NCBI GenBank assembly: GCA_039815945.1
Contig: JBCBYI010000042.1
Location: 1 to 22,275, forward strand
Reading direction: 5' to 3'
From: UBA11606 sp039815945
GTDB taxonomy: Bacteria; Actinomycetota; Acidimicrobiia; Acidimicrobiales; Aldehydirespiratoraceae
Length of the DNA: 22,275 nt
The translations under genes were made by a program, and so were the position numbers. How positions within the stretch are numbered: the first letter of the stretch is position 1; every line of letters begins with the position of its first letter. Below are positions 13,991 through 22,135 of this stretch, piece by piece. The notes beneath the pieces were generated by a model that was not told the origin of the DNA, searched no databases, and saw nothing but the letters and a program-made list of their open reading frames with translations.

Positions 13991-14907
13991 GACTCGACCG
14001 TGATCGTGGTCGACGCCTCGATCGGCTCGCCGTCGAGGACATAGGTGCGGTGGTCGTTGGCGAACGCCCCGACCGTGATCTCGACCTCGCCCTGGGGCAG
14101 GATCGGGATGTGGGTCGCTGGCCCGTAGAGGCGGCCGAGCTTCTGGCCGTTGACGTAGATGTGCAGGTGACCTTCGCCGGCGACGTTGGCGCCGTTGACG
14201 TTGTCGGCCGACAGCGTCATGCCGTCGACGGTGATGAGCGCGTTGTAGCCCGACTTCGGGTCCTCGACCACCTCGACGGTCAGTTCGGGCGCAGCGCCTT
14301 CCCACGTGACCTGGTCGGCGTCGCCGTGGTTGTGCTCCCCGTGGTCGTGCGCGGGCACGTCGAAGGCGGTCATGGCCATGATCGGCTCGCCGTCGACCGC
14401 GTAGGTGCGGTGGTCGTTGGCCGAGAGCTCGACCATGACGGTGACCTCGCCTTCGGTGACGCCGACGTAGTGGATCGCGTCGTTGTAGAAGCGCTGGACC
14501 TTGGCGCCGTCGATGGAGAGGTGGAAGTGCCCCTCCCCTTCGACATGGTCGGTCGACGCGGCCTCCGGGGCGACGGTGTAGTTGGTGGTGGCGACCATGA
14601 TGTTGATGCCGCCGGCCGGGTCGGCCTCGACACGCACGTCGACGGTCGGGACGTCGGTGCCCTCGAACTCGACCGGCGTGCCGTGATCATGGCCGTCGGC
14701 ACCACTCATGTGGTCGTCGTCCCCGTGGTCGTCGTCCCCGTGGTCGTCGTCCCCGTGGTTGGCGTGATCGTGGTCGTTGCGGGCGGTGTCGGCATCGCCC
14801 AGATCGCTGGGCGAGGCGGCCTCCGTCGTGTCGTCGTCACCACAGGCGGCGGCGACGAGAGCGAAGGCGAAGAGTGCGGCCAGGAGCCGCAGCGCGTGGG
14901 TGCGCAT
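13987..14907 (-). CDS. His/Asp-rich lipoprotein with two copies of a GEGHxH domain
   Basis: 306 residues. Signal peptide with Cys22 in LVAAACGDDD, then a linker (44-75) full of HD and GDDDH units, then two homologous domains at about 87-184 and 207-304 separated by a second His-rich linker (HDHGEHNHGD). Each domain has GEGH(F/L)H (124-129 and 244-249), a lone His (146 and 266) and ANDHRTY followed by DGEPI (163-176 and 283-296). The three conserved His positions per domain suggest a metal site. I cannot name the family with certainty. ATG 14907 has AGGAGA about 10 bases upstream, one of the few leadered starts here; the frame continuing to 15216 is antisense noise. It is the head of the ATGA-coupled trio. 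Confidence 0.82.
   Translation of the reverse strand: MRTHALRLLAALFAFALVAAACGDDDTTEAASPSDLGDADTARNDHDHANHGDDDHGDDDHGDDDHMSGADGHDHGTPVEFEGTDVPTVDVRVEADPAGGINIMVATTNYTVAPEAASTDHVEGEGHFHLSIDGAKVQRFYNDAIHYVGVTEGEVTVMVELSANDHRTYAVDGEPIMAMTAFDVPAHDHGEHNHGDADQVTWEGAAPELTVEVVEDPKSGYNALITVDGMTLSADNVNGANVAGEGHLHIYVNGQKLGRLYGPATHIPILPQGEVEITVGAFANDHRTYVLDGEPIEASTTITVES
14710..14754 (-). repeat. 15-bp tandem repeat (3 units) coding GDDDH
   Basis: Three identical 15-base units at 14710-14724, 14725-14739 and 14740-14754 encode GDDDH repeats in the N-terminal linker of the His-rich lipoprotein. Perfect identity implies recent slippage or active length variation of a metal-binding-like tract. Confidence 0.9.
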
Positions 14908-14974
14908 GAGAGATCGTTCTCCTTGGTTCGGTTCGTGCAGATGACCGGCCGAGCTCGAGCCCAGCCGGGATGGG

Positions 14975-15358
14975 TCAGTGCACGCGAACCGGGGGCCCTC
15001 GTCGTCCCGTCTCGGCGGGGACGAAGGCGAGACGAGGCATCGCGGCCTCGTCGAGGAGGCGACCGCTGACGCGGACGGTCTCGGTGATGGCGCCGGGCAG
15101 CGGCTGCAGCGTCGCCGCCACGAAGCGCACCACCCCACGGACACGGGTGTCGACCGTGACCACCAGGCGACGAACGACGAGGCCCAGGGCGACGCCGACG
15201 AGGAGCGCGAGACCACCGGCGACGGCGTCGCGGGGGTTGGTGGTGGAGGCGACGTCGCCCAGCCGCGCCGCGGTCGTCACCGAGACGACTGGGATCGCGA
15301 GCAGACCCGCGAGCAGCAGCCCGGTGTGCCGGGGAGTGCTGGGGGTGGAGGTCGCCAT
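14975..15358 (-). CDS. Small two-helix membrane protein, unknown
   Basis: 127 residues with two membrane helices (about 12-28, GLLLAGLLAIPVVSV, and 45-63, AVAGGLALLVGVALGLVV), then a basic, probably cytosolic C-terminal part (VRRLVVTVDTRVRGVVRF) ending MPRLAFVPAETGRRGPPVRVH. I do not recognise the family. ATG 15358 is chosen over 15367 because TACGAT ends 7 bases upstream. It is 67 bases upstream of the His-rich lipoprotein on the same strand and may supply that operon's promoter, though the lipoprotein has its own Shine-Dalgarno sequence. Confidence 0.7.
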   Translation of the reverse strand: MATSTPSTPRHTGLLLAGLLAIPVVSVTTAARLGDVASTTNPRDAVAGGLALLVGVALGLVVRRLVVTVDTRVRGVVRFVAATLQPLPGAITETVRVSGRLLDEAAMPRLAFVPAETGRRGPPVRVH

Positions 15359-15365
15359 GGCCAAC

Positions 15366-15371
15366 ATCGTA
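15366..15371 (-). promoter_or_regulatory. -10 element (TACGAT) for the small membrane protein and perhaps the downstream trio
   Basis: TACGAT on the minus strand, 7 bases before ATG 15358. It overlaps the alternative ATG at 15367, which would therefore be untranscribed. This decides the start. Confidence 0.6.
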
Positions 15372-15402
15372 CTGATCCCGTCGGCCGGAGTCGGTGTCGG
15401 GT

Positions 15403-16333
<931 letters not shown>

Positions 16334-16341
<8 letters not shown>

Positions 16342-16876
16342 GGTCGGCCTCCGCTTGGGCGGCGAGCTCTTCGGCGCGGGCGTAGACCTGGCGGAGGTCT
16401 TCGAGGCCACCGGGCAACTCGATCGGCGGGTCGGGAAGACGTTCGGCGCCGCGGGCGGTGAGGAGGGCGACGATGGACTCCTCGTCGTCTGACCACGAGC
16501 GGGGGTCGCCCATCATGACTTCGTACAGTTCGGCACCGTCGGGACCGGCCTCGAAGGGCCCGAACGAGGCGCCGAGGGGCAGTTCGACGTGGTCACCGGG
16601 ACCGAGGTCGATGTCGCCGCAGCGGATCGAGCCGCCGAGGACGAGCAGGGTGTGGGGGCTGTGGTGGCCGTGGTGGCGCACGATCATGCCGGGGTCGTAG
16701 CGGGCGAAGAGGGCGAGGTACATCGGGTCGACGTTGAACGCGACCCATTTCTCCCAGACGTGGGCGTCGGTGCCGTCGGCGTTTCGTTGGCTGCGCACCT
16801 TGATGTAGGGGATCTCGTCGTCGTCGGCGCGGTCGGTGAAGACCGGCACGAGCCCGGGGTGTCGCGGCGTCGCCAT
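16334..16876 (-). CDS. Cupin-domain protein
   Basis: 180 residues forming a single-cupin protein. After EKWVAFNVDPMYLALFARYDPG comes the first cupin motif with HHGHHSPH at 68-75 (candidate metal ligands), TLLVLGGSI, then GDIDLGPGDHVELPLGASFGPF for the second half. The C-terminus is a charged helix ending EELAAQAEADPD. Substrate unknown; such stand-alone cupins may be dioxygenase-like or binding proteins. ATG 16876 begins 10 bases after the patatin stop. There is no Shine-Dalgarno sequence, but TAAGAC (an imperfect -10) ends 7 bases upstream, so an internal leaderless start is possible. Its TGA is the junction with the DUF72 gene and its repeat. Confidence 0.85.
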
Positions 16877-16886
16877 GGAGGAGGTC

Positions 16887-17999
16887 TTAGTCGCGGTCGT
16901 GGAGCAGCGTCGAGAGCCGCGAGGCGCGGAAGTCCTTGACGGTGGCGTCGGGGTGGGTGAGCACGACGCGTTGTTCGACGGCGATGCCGTCAGGGCCGCC
17001 GGCGCCGGCGTGGTCGATGATCGCTTCGGCACCGGCGATCAGAGCGTCGACGAGCACGGGGCGGGAGCGTTCGAGGCGGTCGGGCAGGTGGAGGTCGCGA
17101 GGCAGGTCGACGATGTCGAAGCGGGGCTGGCCTCGACCTTCCATCCAGTCGATGGGGGTGGCCCGTCCGTTGCTGACGGCGCGCAACGCCCACGAGGCGT
17201 GGCTCGATCGTTTCGGGAGGGTGGCGACGAGATCGCCGATGTGGTCGTTGTGCACGCGACGGACGACGGGGACAACGGTGAAGCGCTCGACGAAGGTGAG
17301 GGAGTCGAGTTCGTCGGCGTCGCTGACGGGCCGCGACGGAAGGACGAGTACGTGGGTCGCACCGAGCGCGGCGGCGGTGCGCCAGGGGATCTGCTCGTGG
17401 AGTCCGCCGTCGACGTAGCCGCGCTCGTCGATGACCTTGGCGCCGCCGGCGAGCACGGGCAGCGACGCGGTGGCCGACAGGATCGACGCGATGCGGTCGA
17501 GATCGCCGCTGACGTGCAGGAACCGGGTGTCGTTGGTGGGATCGACCGGGGTGACGGTGGCGTAGAGGGGGATGTCGGCCTGGCCGATCGATTCGAGGTC
17601 GAGCCCGCGGGCGGGGGCCGCCTCTCGCACGAGATAGTCGAGGTCGAGCGCGGCTTCCATCTTGAGAAGGCGGGATCGATCGAGGAACGGGGCGTCGTTG
17701 AGGTCGGTGTAGAAGAGGACGCTGCCTTCGAGGGTGCGCCCCTCGACGAAGAACGCCGATGCGAGCGCCCCGGCCGAGGTGCCCACGACGAGGTCGATGG
17801 TCGATCGCAGTCCGAGTTGTTCGAGGGCGAGCAACATCCCGGCGGAGATCACGCCGCGCATGCCGCCGCCTTCGACGGCGAGCGCGACGCGCCACGGGTC
17901 GTTGCGTCGGCCGGGTTCGGATCGGGCGCGAAGGCGTTCGCGCATCACCTCGATCGTCGGGGTCGTCGCGGGCGGGCCGCCGGGGGGATCGTGCGCCAC
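16887..17999 (-). CDS. Patatin-like phospholipase/acylhydrolase
   Basis: 370 residues with a complete patatin domain: oxyanion loop GGGMRG (44-49), nucleophile Ser75 in GTSAG, and catalytic Asp197 in YVDGG. Between them lie FFVEGRTLEGSVLFYTDLN and ATVTPVDPTNDTRFLHVSGD, typical of bacterial patatins that deacylate phospholipids or other acyl lipids. There is no signal peptide or membrane helix, so it is probably cytosolic or peripheral. GTG 17999 is selected because TAGCGT ends 7 bases upstream; the ATG at 18038 lies upstream of that -10. It heads a unit with the cupin and DUF72 genes and is divergent from the P450 gene. Confidence 0.9.
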   Translation of the reverse strand: MAHDPPGGPPATTPTIEVMRERLRARSEPGRRNDPWRVALAVEGGGMRGVISAGMLLALEQLGLRSTIDLVVGTSAGALASAFFVEGRTLEGSVLFYTDLNDAPFLDRSRLLKMEAALDLDYLVREAAPARGLDLESIGQADIPLYATVTPVDPTNDTRFLHVSGDLDRIASILSATASLPVLAGGAKVIDERGYVDGGLHEQIPWRTAAALGATHVLVLPSRPVSDADELDSLTFVERFTVVPVVRRVHNDHIGDLVATLPKRSSHASWALRAVSNGRATPIDWMEGRGQPRFDIVDLPRDLHLPDRLERSRPVLVDALIAGAEAIIDHAGAGGPDGIAVEQRVVLTHPDATVKDFRASRLSTLLHDRD

Positions 18000-18006
18000 G
18001 TCGCGC

Positions 18007-18012
18007 ACGCTA
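18007..18012 (-). promoter_or_regulatory. -10 element (TAGCGT) for the patatin operon
   Basis: TAGCGT on the minus strand, 7 bases before GTG 17999. It resets the start 39 bases downstream of the longest frame. Confidence 0.6.
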
Positions 18013-18040
18013 CCCCGCCGGGTGGCCGAGCATTTCATCC

Positions 18041-18067
18041 CGCGATGGAGCGGGTCCTACCATCGCG
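18041..18067. promoter_or_regulatory. Inverted repeat over the P450 -10 region (candidate operator)
   Basis: Perfect 8-base arms CGCGATGG (18041-18048) and CCATCGCG (18060-18067) with an 11-base centre. The right arm covers most of the TACCAT -10 and the expected transcription start of the P450 gene. A bound repressor here would block that promoter. No regulator gene lies next to it. Confidence 0.45.
18058..18063 (+). promoter_or_regulatory. -10 element (TACCAT) for the P450-SDR operon
   Basis: TACCAT ends 6 bases before ATG 18070; leaderless layout, no Shine-Dalgarno sequence. Confidence 0.6.
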
Positions 18068-18069
18068 AC

Positions 18070-19335
18070 ATGACGATGGCGCCAGACAACCTCGACAATC
18101 GGCTCGTGCTCAACACCGAGTACGGCGACCGGAGTTTTCCCTTCGAGGAGTGGCGATGGCTGCGGGCCAACGAGCCGGTCCACATGACCGACGCTTACAA
18201 CATCCAGCCGTTCTGGGCGATCACGAAGCACCGCCACATCACCGAGATCTCGTCGCAGCCCGACGTCTTCTCCAGCGCGGCCGGCAACATCATCTTGTTC
18301 CGCAAGGATCAGATGGAGGTTCTCGCCGACGAGTCGAATCCGTTCAACCAGATGCGGGTGATCATCTCGATGGACCCGCCCGACCATCGCACGTTCCGCA
18401 AGGTCGCCAGCGGGTTCTTCACGCCGCGGGGTATCACCCGACTCGACGAGATCGTCACCGACACCGCGACGCTGATGATGGATCGCCTCGCCGAGCAGGG
18501 TGATCAGCCCGTCGACTTCGTCGAGCACGTCGCCCAGCGCCATCCGCTCCGGGTCCTGTGCACGATCCTCGGCGTGCCCGAGGCCGACGAGGATCGCCTT
18601 CTCGAACTCACGTCGCAGCTGTTCGCCTTCGACGACCCCGACGTCGGCCGCCCCGGTGAGGACCGAGCAGCGGCATCGGCCGAGCTCGGCATGGAGTTCT
18701 TCAACATGTTCAACACGATCATCGAGGAGCGCCGGGCCAACCCGCGCGACGACCTCGCCTCGCTGTTGGCCAACGCCACGCTCGAGGACGGCGAACCGAT
18801 GGGGCTGGTCGAGACCCTCGGCTACTACCTGATCGTCTTCAACGCCGGCCACGACACCACCCGCCACTCCCTCTCCGGAGCGATGGCGGCATTCCTCGAC
18901 TTCCCCGAGGAGTTCGCCCGGCTCAAGGCCGATCCCTCGCTGATCAAGACGGCCGTCGAGGAGATCGTGCGCTGGACCGCACCGGTCAACTACATGAAGC
19001 GCACAGCCCTACGCGACTACCAACTCGACGACACCCTGATCCGCGAAGGCGAAGCGGTCGCCCTGTTCTACGGCGCTGCCAATCGAGACGAGGAGATCTT
19101 CGACGGGCCTGACCGTTTCGACGTAGGCCGCACCCCCAACCGCCACCTCGGCTTCGGGTGGGCCGAGCACTACTGCCTCGGTGCGCACCTCGCGAAGGCG
19201 AGCATCGCCGCGCTGCTCGAGCAGATGATCGAGCGAATCGACTCGATCGAGCCGGCCGGCGACCGCAGCGTGGTCTCGGCCAGCTTCGTGCACGGCTACA
19301 AGCACCTTCCCGTCACGGTGAACTGGAGCGCCTGA
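18070..19335 (+). CDS. Cytochrome P450 monooxygenase
   Basis: 421 residues, a soluble bacterial class I P450. The I-helix oxygen-activation motif is AGHDTTRH (Asp262, Thr263, Thr264), the K-helix ExxR is Glu298-Arg301 in EEIVRW, and the heme-binding loop is FGWAEHYCLGAHLAK with proximal Cys369. The loop has Ala365 where the FGxGxHxCxG consensus has Gly, a mild oddity. MDPPDHRTFRKVASGFFTP is characteristic of the actinobacterial CYP124/125/142-like groups that act on sterol side chains or branched lipids; that substrate class is inferred. No ferredoxin is adjacent. The SDR gene follows with a TGATG overlap, suggesting sequential hydroxylation and alcohol oxidation. The start is supported by a leaderless -10. 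Confidence 0.95.
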   Translation: MTMAPDNLDNRLVLNTEYGDRSFPFEEWRWLRANEPVHMTDAYNIQPFWAITKHRHITEISSQPDVFSSAAGNIILFRKDQMEVLADESNPFNQMRVIISMDPPDHRTFRKVASGFFTPRGITRLDEIVTDTATLMMDRLAEQGDQPVDFVEHVAQRHPLRVLCTILGVPEADEDRLLELTSQLFAFDDPDVGRPGEDRAAASAELGMEFFNMFNTIIEERRANPRDDLASLLANATLEDGEPMGLVETLGYYLIVFNAGHDTTRHSLSGAMAAFLDFPEEFARLKADPSLIKTAVEEIVRWTAPVNYMKRTALRDYQLDDTLIREGEAVALFYGAANRDEEIFDGPDRFDVGRTPNRHLGFGWAEHYCLGAHLAKASIAALLEQMIERIDSIEPAGDRSVVSASFVHGYKHLPVTVNWSA

Positions 19336-20195
19336 TGATCACCGATCTCTCCGGCAAGATCGCCGTCGTCACCGGCGGGGGCACCGGCATGGGCCGTGAG
19401 CTCGTGCGCCAGCTCGCCGCCGGCGGCTGCGATGTCGCCTTCTGCGACCTCTCCCCCGACACGATGGCGGAGACCGCGGCGATGGTCGCCGAGGAGTCGC
19501 CTGACGTCCGGGTCGTGACCCACATGGCCGACGTGGCGAACGAGGCCGACCTCGAGGCGTTCCGCGACGCCGTCGTCGAGGGGTTCGGCACCGATCACGT
19601 CCATCTCCTCTTCAACAACGCGGGCATCGCCGGCGGCGGTTCGATGTTCGAGACCGAACGCCCGGCCTGGGAGCGCACCTTCGACGTGGTCTGGGGCGGT
19701 GTCTACCTCGGCTGCCGGGTCTTCCTGCCGCTCGTCGCCGCTGCGCCCGAGGGCGCGGTGGTCAACACGTCGAGCGTCAACGGCTTCTACGCATCGGTGG
19801 GCCCCGACCGCCCCCACACGGCCTACTCGGCGTCGAAGTTCGCCGTGCGCGGCTTCACCGAAGCGCTCATCACCGACCTCCAGGTCCACGCCCCGCACGT
19901 GTCGGCCCACGTCGTCATGCCCGGCCACATCGGCACCAAGATCGTGGCGAACTCGCTTCGCCACTCGGCGGTCGAGCCCACCGCCGAGGTCGCCGAGTTC
20001 ATGATCGCCGTCGACCAGATGTTCGAAGAGCAGGCCCCGATGACCGCCTCCGAGGCTGCGGCGGTGATCCTCGCCGGCGTACTCGGCGGCCGCTGGCGGA
20101 TCCTGGTCGGCGACGACGCCCACGAACTCGACCGTCGCGTCCGCGAGGACCCCGAGAGCGCCTACGACGGCGAGCACCTCTTCCGCCTGGTCTGA
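19335..20195 (+). CDS. Short-chain dehydrogenase/reductase
   Basis: 286 residues of a classical SDR. TGGGTGMG (13-20) binds the nucleotide, FNNAG spans 93-97, Ser146/147 lies in NTSSVNG, and the catalytic pair is Tyr164 and Lys168 in YSASK. HVVMPGHIGT is the PG motif. Asp38 in FCDLS, at the end of strand 2, favours NAD(H) over NADP(H). Compared with minimal 250-residue SDRs it has a C-terminal extension with a helix (EFMIAVDQMFEEQAP) and a tail ending YDGEHLFRLV. Its ATG overlaps the P450 stop (TGATG), so the two act together, plausibly oxidising the P450's hydroxylated product. A 15-bp inverted repeat follows 24 bases after its stop. Confidence 0.93.
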   Translation: MITDLSGKIAVVTGGGTGMGRELVRQLAAGGCDVAFCDLSPDTMAETAAMVAEESPDVRVVTHMADVANEADLEAFRDAVVEGFGTDHVHLLFNNAGIAGGGSMFETERPAWERTFDVVWGGVYLGCRVFLPLVAAAPEGAVVNTSSVNGFYASVGPDRPHTAYSASKFAVRGFTEALITDLQVHAPHVSAHVVMPGHIGTKIVANSLRHSAVEPTAEVAEFMIAVDQMFEEQAPMTASEAAAVILAGVLGGRWRILVGDDAHELDRRVREDPESAYDGEHLFRLV

Positions 20196-20219
20196 GGCCG
20201 AAGGACGCCGTGATCGAGC

Positions 20220-20258
20220 GTTGTCATCAGATCCCGTCTGACAGGATCTGATGACAAC
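20220..20258. terminator. 15-bp perfect inverted repeat between SDR and DUF4032 genes
   Basis: Arms GTTGTCATCAGATCC (20220-20234) and GGATCTGATGACAAC (20244-20258) with a 9-base loop containing TCTGACA. It begins 24 bases after the SDR stop and ends 19 bases before the -10 of the next gene. As RNA it would form a strong hairpin but has no U tract. It may be a factor-assisted terminator, an operator for the DUF4032 gene, or a copy of a dispersed repeat. Confidence 0.6.
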
Positions 20259-20277
20259 ATGGCGACTCGGTCGGTCG

Positions 20278-20283
20278 TAGCCT
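20278..20283 (+). promoter_or_regulatory. -10 element (TAGCCT) for the DUF4032 gene
   Basis: TAGCCT ends 6 bases before ATG 20290. Any -35 element would fall on the right edge of the 20220-20258 inverted repeat. Confidence 0.6.
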
Positions 20284-20289
20284 GAAGCG

Positions 20290-21510
20290 ATGGTCGTGTT
20301 CCGGTTTCGGACGGGGGCCGATGAGTTGAGCCTTGTCGAGCTGCCCTGGCATCTCCCGCTGGAGGAATGGCCGGTCGAGCGATCGGTTGTACTCCCCGCC
20401 GGCGTGCACCGCCACGTCGTGCGGTTCATGGAGATCGGGGGCAACACCGTCGCGCTGAAGGAGCTCCCGGACCGCCTCGCCGAACGCGAGTACACGATGC
20501 TCGAGGGGCTCCGCGAACAGAAGCTGCCGGGCGTGACGCTGATCGGGATCGCCACCGAGCGCATCGCGCCCGACGGTGAGCCGCTCGAAGGCGTGCTCCT
20601 CACCCGCCACCTCCGCTACTCGCTGCCCTACCGGATGCTGTTCAGCGATCAGCAGTTCGAAGCGCTCCAGGATCGAGTCGTCGACGCGCTCGCCGTGCTC
20701 CTCGTGCGCCTTCATCTCGACGGCTTCTTCTGGGGCGACTGCTCGCTCAACAACGCCCTGTTCCGACGCGACGCAGGGGCGCTGCGCGCCTACGTGGTCG
20801 ACACCGAGACCGCCGAATGGCACGACCAGCTCACCAACGGCCAGCGAGGCTACGACCTCCAGATCGCGGTCGAGAACGTGCTCGGAGGCCTGTTCGACCT
20901 CCAGGCCAGCGACCTGCTCAACCCCGACGTCGAACCGGAGACGATCGCACTGCGGCTCGAGGATCGCTACCGCTCGCTCTGGTCCGAACTCAACGACGTC
21001 GAGGAGATCCCGACCACGGAGCTCGGCCGAATCCACGCTCGGCTGACCCGGCTCAACGAGCTCGGCTTCGACACCGAGGAGTACGAACTCCGATCCTCCG
21101 ACGGCATCGCCCGGTTCCGGCCGACGATCGTCGAGGAAGGCCACCACGTGCGCACCCTCGAGCGTCTCACCGGCGTGGTCGCCCACGAGAACCAGGCCCG
21201 AGTGCTGCTCAGCGCGCTGCGCGGCTTCGGTGCCTGGCTCAGCCAGACCGAGGGCGAGGTGCTGCCCGAGGCGGTGGTCGCCTATCGCTGGCTCACCGAG
21301 CGGTACCGGCCGACCATCGAGACGGTGCCCGAGTCACTGCGAGGGCGGCTGGAGGAACCCGAGCTGTACCACGAGATCCTCGCCCACAACTGGGGGATGA
21401 ACGAGCGTGCGGGCGTCGACGTCCCGATCGAGAACGCCACCGCGGACTATGTCGACCGGGTGCTCGCCGGCCACGCCGACGAACGCACGATCCTGCCGAC
21501 CGACGCCTAG
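20290..21510 (+). CDS. DUF4032 protein with a kinase-like N-terminal half
   Basis: 406 residues. The N-terminal half looks like an atypical LPS-kinase/Kdo-kinase-type fold. Lys57 in VALKELPD is the likely nucleotide lysine, HLDGFFWGDCSLNN (142-155) is a catalytic-loop motif with Asp150 and Asn155, and Asp171 in VVDTETAEW sits where DFG would be. The second half, with RLNELGFDTEEYEL and ETVPESLRGRLEEPELYHEILAHNWGMNE, corresponds to the DUF4032 domain found mainly in actinobacteria. No function is established to my knowledge; phosphotransfer is inferred. ATG 20290 has TAGCCT 6 bases upstream. Its TAG shares a CTAG with the convergent ThrH gene. No neighbour points to a substrate. Confidence 0.88.
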   Translation: MVVFRFRTGADELSLVELPWHLPLEEWPVERSVVLPAGVHRHVVRFMEIGGNTVALKELPDRLAEREYTMLEGLREQKLPGVTLIGIATERIAPDGEPLEGVLLTRHLRYSLPYRMLFSDQQFEALQDRVVDALAVLLVRLHLDGFFWGDCSLNNALFRRDAGALRAYVVDTETAEWHDQLTNGQRGYDLQIAVENVLGGLFDLQASDLLNPDVEPETIALRLEDRYRSLWSELNDVEEIPTTELGRIHARLTRLNELGFDTEEYELRSSDGIARFRPTIVEEGHHVRTLERLTGVVAHENQARVLLSALRGFGAWLSQTEGEVLPEAVVAYRWLTERYRPTIETVPESLRGRLEEPELYHEILAHNWGMNERAGVDVPIENATADYVDRVLAGHADERTILPTDA

Positions 21511-22127
21511 ATGCCGGGGCCGGGGTCGGTCGAGTCGATCCAGGCCCGCAGGTCGTCGTAGGAGTCGAACGCCGGCAGGTCGGGGTTCTCGTCGATGACG
21601 TTCTGCGGCGCGTGGACGAGGGCGCCGGCGTTGGCGGCGCGGATCATCGACAGGTCGTTGTAGGAATCGCCGGCGGCGACGACCTGATAGTTGAGCGAGC
21701 GGAACGCCTCGACCGAACGACGCTTGTGGTCGTCGATCCGCAGGACGTAGTCGACGATGTGGTCGTCCTTCACCCGCAGCTGGTGGCACAGGATCGTCGG
21801 GCAACCGAGCTGCTTCATCAGCGGCGACGCGAACTGCTGGAACGTGTCGCTGAGCAGGATCACCTGGTAGTGGTCGCGCAGACCCTGCAAAAACTCGTGG
21901 GCGCCGTCGAGGGGGCCCATCTCGGCGAGCACGGCCCGCAGATCGCCCATGGTGACACCCTCGCGGTCGAGGATCTCGAGCCGGTAGGTCATGAGCTTGT
22001 CGTAGTTGGGCTCGTCGCGAGTCGTGCGCTTCAACTCGTCGATGCCCGTCCGCACCGCGAGGTTGACCCACACCTCGGGAATGAGCACGCCCTCGACGTC
22101 GAGGGTCACCATCTTCTGCGGCCGCAT
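21507..22127 (-). CDS. thrH: ThrH-type phosphoserine phosphatase / homoserine phosphotransferase
   Basis: A 206-residue HAD-superfamily enzyme closely resembling Pseudomonas ThrH. Motif I is LDVEGVLIPEVWVN (Asp10, Glu12; DxE replaces the usual DxD, as in ThrH), then GIDELKRTTRDEPNYDKLMTYRL, motif II VILLSDTF (Ser93), the ThrH-like FASPLMKQLGCPTILCH, and motif IV AAGDSYND (153-158). ThrH dephosphorylates phosphoserine and can move the phosphate to homoserine, linking serine and threonine synthesis. No ser or thr genes are adjacent. ATG 22127 is chosen because TACCAT ends 8 bases upstream; residue Met6 would match the usual ThrH start and remains possible. It ends in a CTAG shared with the DUF4032 gene. 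Confidence 0.9.
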   Translation of the reverse strand: MRPQKMVTLDVEGVLIPEVWVNLAVRTGIDELKRTTRDEPNYDKLMTYRLEILDREGVTMGDLRAVLAEMGPLDGAHEFLQGLRDHYQVILLSDTFQQFASPLMKQLGCPTILCHQLRVKDDHIVDYVLRIDDHKRRSVEAFRSLNYQVVAAGDSYNDLSMIRAANAGALVHAPQNVIDENPDLPAFDSYDDLRAWIDSTDPGPGI

Positions 22128-22135
22128 GGGCGGTG

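Noticed and set aside
15359..15402. Riboswitch or small RNA between the small membrane protein and DUF72 genes
   Set aside because: Only 44 bases, with a -10 element accounting for part of it and no hairpin seen.
17734..18069. N-terminal extension of the P450
   Set aside because: The extension is antisense to patatin and lies upstream of the TACCAT -10 that sits 6 bases before ATG 18070.
16836..18503. 555-residue plus-strand frame across patatin and P450
   Set aside because: It runs antisense through the complete patatin gene and then out of frame through the P450. No domain.
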